Of a stretch of 10,560 nucleotides of DNA, positions 7,072-10,560 are shown piece by piece. Position 1 is the first letter of the stretch; every line of letters starts with the position of its first letter. The translations under genes were made by a program, and so were the position numbers. The notes under the pieces are model-generated. The model saw only the letters and a program-made list of their open reading frames with translations, did no database searches and was not told the origin of the DNA. Origin of the DNA: Gammaproteobacteria bacterium (GTDB taxonomy: Bacteria; Pseudomonadota; Gammaproteobacteria; UBA12402); contig JANQHY010000232.1 in assembly GCA_028282395.1 (NCBI GenBank), positions 1 through 10,560 of the forward strand, in the 5' to 3' direction.

Positions 7072-8097
7072 ATGGCGAGAAATGCAACAAACACTTTGCT
7101 ACATAATGCAAAAAAATCCAAAAATGATGAATTTTATACCCAACTTTCCGACATAGAAAAGGAACTAAAACACTATAGGAAACATTTTAAGGGAAAAGTT
7201 GTTTACTGTAATTGCGATGATCCTAGAGTAAGCAACTTTTTCAACTACTTTATAGTAAATTTCGAGCGATTAGGAATCAAGAAGCTAATAACCGCTTGTT
7301 ACAAAAAACAAAACTATGATCTATTCAATGTAGAGGAATCTGAACAAGGATTTTTCTTTGTGTATTCAGGAGAAAAAGAAGAAAAAAACAAGTTGATCAA
7401 AGATAAAAGCATTCCATTTAAAGGTGATGGTGACTTTCGCAGTAATGAGAGCATAGAACTCTTGAAGCAGTGTGATATTGTTGTCACAAACCCTCCGTTT
7501 TCTCTATTTAGAGAGTATGTGGCTCAGCTTGTTAAATATGACAAGAAGTTCCTTATTATCGGCAACATTAATGCTATTACATACAAGGAAATCTTCAAAT
7601 TGATTAAGGAGAATAAGGCGTGGTTAGGCGTCAACCTTGGTAGAGGTATTTCCGGCTTTATTGTGCCGGATCATTATGAACTTTATGGCACAGAGGCAAG
7701 GATTGACGACAATGGAGATAGAATTGTTTCGCCTAATAATTGCTTATGGCTAACTAACCTAGACAACTTTAAACGTCACGAATACATTAATCTAACGAAG
7801 AGTTATATTGGGAGTGAAATTGAGTACCCTCAATATGATAATTATGCAGGGATTAATGTAAACAAGACAAAAGATATACCTTGTGACTATCAAGGAGCTA
7901 TAGGTGTGCCGATAACCTTCCTTCATAAATATAATCCCGATCAGTTTGAGATTATCAAATTTAGAAAAGGAGATGACGAAAAAGATTTATCAGTAGATGG
8001 TAAATGTCCGTATTTCAGAATTTTAGTAAGAAATAAACAGTACAATCGCGATCTATTTGAGAATGCAAACAGCACTCAAGATGTTGCCCGTCCCTAA
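7072..8097 (+). CDS. EcoRI-type adenine-specific DNA methyltransferase (solitary)
   Basis: Encodes 341 residues resembling M.EcoRI along nearly its whole length. The N-terminus MARNATNTLLHNAKKSK is near-identical to what I recall of the EcoRI methylase. The motif VVYCNCDDPRVSNFF (43-57) is in the expected place, and the catalytic NPPF is at 140-143 in DIVVTNPPFSLF. Family knowledge predicts N6-methylation of the second adenine in GAATTC using S-adenosylmethionine; specificity here is inferred. The last ~18 residues, after YFRILVRNK, appear to extend beyond M.EcoRI (about 326 aa). ATG 7072 was chosen by similarity; GTG 7069 is in frame, and the nearest site (GGTGG, 7063-7067) is weak. The gene is clearly more AT-rich than the nuo genes, with frequent AGA and AAA codons, suggesting transfer. 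No endonuclease gene adjoins it. Confidence 0.93.
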   Translation: MARNATNTLLHNAKKSKNDEFYTQLSDIEKELKHYRKHFKGKVVYCNCDDPRVSNFFNYFIVNFERLGIKKLITACYKKQNYDLFNVEESEQGFFFVYSGEKEEKNKLIKDKSIPFKGDGDFRSNESIELLKQCDIVVTNPPFSLFREYVAQLVKYDKKFLIIGNINAITYKEIFKLIKENKAWLGVNLGRGISGFIVPDHYELYGTEARIDDNGDRIVSPNNCLWLTNLDNFKRHEYINLTKSYIGSEIEYPQYDNYAGINVNKTKDIPCDYQGAIGVPITFLHKYNPDQFEIIKFRKGDDEKDLSVDGKCPYFRILVRNKQYNRDLFENANSTQDVARP

Positions 8098-8392
8098 TGA
8101 TGTAACACTTTGTTTGATTACTATCAAATACCTAAATTATTTGTGTCGCAACTTTTTATGCAACAATGCCGGCTTGTCCACGAGATCCAGCAACAGTGCT
8201 AATAGTAACTCCAGTGCTGGATTGCTTCGCTGCGCTCGCAATGACAATTCATCGTGTCGTCGCGAGACGATGGGGTTTTGGAGCTGCAGGGCGACGGAGT
8301 TGAGGCCTAGGGCGATGAGGGTTTTCCACGTGTTAACGATTTTTTTCAATAATTTTCACAAGCAGAAGAAGAGAAAGAAGAAAATTAACCGA
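8098..8392. other. Intergenic spacer between methyltransferase and nuoI (convergent)
   Basis: About 295 bases lie between two converging genes. The spacer holds a small AT hairpin just after the methyltransferase (TTTGAT 8113-8118, ATCAAA 8123-8128), the GC-rich palindromic repeat at 8185-8272, adjoining CACGTG and GTTAAC palindromes at 8327-8337, and a purine run at 8364-8384. On the strand of nuoI the purine run becomes a pyrimidine-rich tract starting 8 bases after the nuoI stop. Open frames across it on both strands look like read-through of the repeat, not genes. Confidence 0.65.
8185..8272. repeat. Palindromic dispersed-type repeat cluster
   Basis: Several nested inverted repeats occur in a row: ATCCAGCA (8185-8192) with TGCTGGAT (8215-8222); ATTGC (8221-8225) with GCAAT (8238-8242); CATCGT (8250-8255) with ACGATG (8267-8272), enclosing TCGTC-GCGA-GACGA (8257-8270). 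A direct repeat CAGTGCT occurs at 8194-8200 and 8212-8218. The core, GATTGCTTCGCTGCGCTCGC and its flank, is of the kind seen as dispersed intergenic repeats in many bacterial genomes; in translation it gives the familiar SLRAQRSNP string. GC content is well above its surroundings. Copy number in this genome cannot be seen from one window. Confidence 0.65.
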
Positions 8393-8899
8393 TTAACGGT
8401 AATCGCCATCACTATCGCGGTTCTCAGCAATACGTTTTTCGTATTGATCGCCAATAGCTAGCAATTTGTTTTTCGTCATAACATTCTCGCCACGGTTCTC
8501 AAAATGGTAGAGTGAAATGTCAGTTTCAACAATCGAATCAACTGGGCATGACTCTTCGCAGAAGCCGCAGTAGATGCATTTAAATAGATCGATATCATAA
8601 CGCGTTGTGCGGCGCTGGCCATCACTTTCGCGTGGTCCTGCTTCAATAGTGATTGCCAGTGCTGGACAGGTCGCTTCACACAATTTACAGGCGATACAGC
8701 GCTCTTCACCATTGGCATAGCGACGCAGGGCATGGAGCCCGCGGAAACGTGGCGAATAGGGCGTTTTTACTTCAGGGAATTGTACGACTCTTTTAGGGCG
8801 GAAGAAAAAAGTCAATGTAATTTTTAGACCACACAGCAGCTCCCATAGCGTCAGCGTTTTTATCCAGCGCAGCGGTTTTCCAGCTAATTTGTCTGCCAT
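8393..8899 (-). CDS. nuoI: NADH-quinone oxidoreductase subunit I (2x[4Fe-4S])
   Basis: NuoI carries clusters N6a and N6b, which pass electrons along the peripheral arm of complex I toward the last cluster and quinone. The protein is 168 residues. Both ferredoxin motifs are intact: [12 protein letters not shown] with Cys 68, 71, 74 and 78, and [12 protein letters not shown] with Cys 108, 111, 114 and 118. The amphipathic N-terminus and the C-terminal tail ([14 protein letters not shown]) are of the mitochondrial-like TYKY type found in many proteobacteria. ATG 8899 lies 19 bases after the nuoH stop. Its upstream site is weak, so coupling to nuoH is likely. It is complete, yet nuoJ does not follow; the gene ends at the repeat-bearing spacer. 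Confidence 0.97.
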   Translation of the reverse strand: MADKLAGKPLRWIKTLTLWELLCGLKITLTFFFRPKRVVQFPEVKTPYSPRFRGLHALRRYANGEERCIACKLCEATCPALAITIEAGPRESDGQRRTTRYDIDLFKCIYCGFCEESCPVDSIVETDISLYHFENRGENVMTKNKLLAIGDQYEKRIAENRDSDGDYR

Positions 8900-8918
8900 A
8901 TTGTTCTACTCATTGTTG

Positions 8919-9944
8919 TTAATTCCACCACGGCGGTAAATGGATCAGCACCGCGACCACTTCCACCACCAGCCATACTAATGTTAACGGAATAAAAACT
9001 TTCCATCCCAAGCGCATGATCTGATCATAGCGATAGCGCGGAAAAGTTGCCCGTATCCACAAGTAGACAAAAAGAAACAGGGACATTTTTAATACAAACC
9101 AAATTAGACCTGGAACCCAATGGAATAGGTGACCAAGCAGAGGAATATTTTCGAAGGGTGATAACCAGCCACCGAGGAAAAAGAGTGAGGCAATGGCTGA
9201 AATCAAAATCATGTTGGCATATTCGGCAAGGAAAAATAGCGCAAACGAGATGCCAGCATACTCAACATGGAAACCTGCAACAATTTCCGATTCCCCTTCG
9301 GACATATCAAATGGCGCACGATTGGTTTCAGCAATCCCAGAGATCCAATAAACCATAAATAGTGGCAGTAGCGGCAGGAAGAACCAGTGCCAAAAACCGC
9401 CGGCTTGTGCTGTAACAATTTGGCTAAGATTAAGGGAATTGGCAGCAATTAACACACCGAGAATAGCAAAACCCATTGCCAGCTCATATGAAATCATCTG
9501 TGCGGCAGAGCGCAGTGAACCGAGCAACGCATATTTCGAGTTAGATGCCCAACCGCCAAGGAGAATGCCATAAACCCCAAATGAGGTGACCGCCAGTAAA
9601 TAGAGAACACCGGCATTGATGTTGGCCATCACCCAGCCTTTAGCAAATGGAATCACCGCCCAGGCGGCAATAGCTGGCGCCATGGTTAACATTGGCGCGG
9701 TAATAAATAGATAGCGGTTAGCATTAGTGGGGATAATAATCTCTTTATGTAGCAGTTTCACCGCATCTGCTATCGGTTGAAAAACGCCAGCAAGGCCAAG
9801 GCGATTTGGGCCAATGCGTGCTTGCATATAGCCGATCACTTTACGTTCAGCATACATCAAGACAATTACCATGGCGATGACACCAACGACAATCACAACA
9901 GACCAGAATAGCATAATAAGAAAAGATTCGATCATTGCGGTCAT
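8919..9944 (-). CDS. nuoH: NADH-quinone oxidoreductase subunit H
   Basis: NuoH is the membrane subunit that joins the peripheral and membrane arms of complex I and lines the quinone chamber. The protein is 341 residues with about eight helices. It carries the conserved loops [18 protein letters not shown] (33-50), [10 protein letters not shown] (56-65) and [13 protein letters not shown] (208-220), the acidic loop near the quinone site. The ATG at 9944 overlaps the nuoG TGA as ATGA, showing translational coupling; a second ATG three codons on is an alternative. The order G-H-I is as in a normal nuo operon. Confidence 0.97.
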   Translation of the reverse strand: MTAMIESFLIMLFWSVVIVVGVIAMVIVLMYAERKVIGYMQARIGPNRLGLAGVFQPIADAVKLLHKEIIIPTNANRYLFITAPMLTMAPAIAAWAVIPFAKGWVMANINAGVLYLLAVTSFGVYGILLGGWASNSKYALLGSLRSAAQMISYELAMGFAILGVLIAANSLNLSQIVTAQAGGFWHWFFLPLLPLFMVYWISGIAETNRAPFDMSEGESEIVAGFHVEYAGISFALFFLAEYANMILISAIASLFFLGGWLSPFENIPLLGHLFHWVPGLIWFVLKMSLFLFVYLWIRATFPRYRYDQIMRLGWKVFIPLTLVWLVVEVVAVLIHLPPWWN

Positions 9945-10560
9945 TGTGCAGCCTCCATGCTCTCTGTTTTAGTAGCTTCAATATCGATGACAGTGAAAGC
10001 ACCCCCCAGACCAATAGTTGCATTGATTGCCTCATTCACCCATAAACAGCTTTCCGGCACACGTTCATCAATTGTGACGGTCAATGTCACACTGTGGTCT
10101 CCCTGTGTAACCTGTGCCAGGCTGCCATTTTCTAAATGGTGATAGGCCGCAGTTTTCGGGTGAAGTCTGACGTGATCGTCATGCGTATCAGCGCTTTGTT
10201 GCTGCAGTGCATCAGCATGACGTACTACTGCATCAGTGCGGTAGAGTGGCACTTGGCTAATGCGTTGCAGCGTGCGGCTATCGTAGTGCAATACCGGTTC
10301 AATGGTTGTCGGTTGCTGCATGTGCCGTGGTGGTGATAACTCAGGTGAGATGAGCTTGAATTGTTTATGCAGCTCTTCATAAATAGTTTGACAATCGTTG
10401 TAATCAAATCCAGCAACGCCGAGCTGATTTGCCAGGACGCGAAGAATTTTCCATGCTGGGCGTGCCTCGCCTTTAGGGCGTGTTGCAGCGTGAAAGCGTT
10501 GCCACACCCCTTCAACATTGACAAAGGTGCCATCCGTTTCATGGCTGGTTGCCATCGGTA
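9941..10560 (-). CDS. nuoG: NADH-quinone oxidoreductase subunit G, C-terminal part (cut by window edge)
   Basis: This is the C-terminal part, about 206 codons, of the large iron-sulfur subunit of complex I, in the molybdopterin-oxidoreductase-like domain. The frame is open to the right edge; the ATG at 10555 is internal (the preceding residues read as LP), in the conserved stretch [16 protein letters not shown] followed by [16 protein letters not shown], typical of NuoG. The last ~100 residues form the beta-rich C-terminal domain seen in this superfamily. The N-terminal domain with the 2Fe-2S and 4Fe-4S ligands lies outside. The stop overlaps the nuoH start by four bases. It belongs to the leftward half of the split nuo operon. 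Confidence 0.93.
   Translation of the reverse strand, partial: PMATSHETDGTFVNVEGVWQRFHAATRPKGEARPAWKILRVLANQLGVAGFDYNDCQTIYEELHKQFKLISPELSPPRHMQQPTTIEPVLHYDSRTLQRISQVPLYRTDAVVRHADALQQQSADTHDDHVRLHPKTAAYHHLENGSLAQVTQGDHSVTLTVTIDERVPESCLWVNEAINATIGLGGAFTVIDIEATKTESMEAAQ

Noticed and set aside
8137..8349. Leftward open frame of 70 codons in the spacer
   Set aside because: It starts at TTG without a good site, and its middle is the typical translation of the dispersed repeat (SLRAQRSNP), so it is repeat DNA and not a gene.
8057..8461. Rightward open frame of 134 codons overlapping the methyltransferase end and the nuoI end
   Set aside because: It runs through the palindromic repeat and antisense to nuoI, lacks a ribosome binding site and has no protein-like pattern.
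1..10560. tRNA, rRNA, CRISPR array, insertion sequence or transposase
   Set aside because: No cloverleaf with a recognisable anticodon stem and CCA-ready end, no evenly spaced direct repeats and no transposase frame were found on either strand.

Overview
The window reads as a chromosomal segment of a gammaproteobacterium. The complex I subunits look gammaproteobacterial, with a mitochondrial-like NuoI, and base composition is moderately AT-rich. The AT-leaning genome, the dispersed GC-rich repeat and the split nuo operon would fit a Legionellales-type, possibly host-associated lineage. That placement is an inference from gene style only; there is no rRNA here to support it.

Layout from left to right. 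Positions 1-58 hold the 5' end of a leftward gene that runs off the edge. Positions 59-561 are a non-coding divergent spacer with strong inverted repeats. Positions 562-1107 encode an exported, Lys/Thr/Gln/Ser-rich small protein, followed by a terminator-like hairpin. Positions 1299-4212 are nuoJ-nuoK-nuoL, part of the membrane arm of NADH:quinone oxidoreductase. They are followed closely and in the same direction by a PAP2-family phosphatase, an unrecognised four-helix membrane protein and an amidase-signature hydrolase (to 6864). Positions 7072-8097 encode an AT-rich, EcoRI-type adenine DNA methyltransferase with no restriction enzyme beside it. Positions 8098-8392 are non-coding and contain a palindromic dispersed repeat. 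From 8393 to the right edge, on the opposite strand, lie nuoI, nuoH and the C-terminal part of nuoG.

The main point is the arrangement of the complex I genes. nuoG-H-I read leftward and nuoJ-K-L read rightward toward them, with nuoJ at the far end. Flipping the block from about 1.1-1.3 kb to about 8.1-8.4 kb restores the canonical order G-H-I-J-K-L in one step. The window therefore looks like a nuo operon broken by one inversion, with one junction in the repeat-bearing spacer next to nuoI and the other just upstream of nuoJ. nuoM and nuoN do not follow nuoL; the phosphatase, membrane protein and amidase stand in their place. The nuo genes still look intact, with all iron-sulfur ligands and proton-channel residues that could be checked present, so the two halves must be expressed from separate transcripts. 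The methyltransferase next to the junction looks horizontally acquired.
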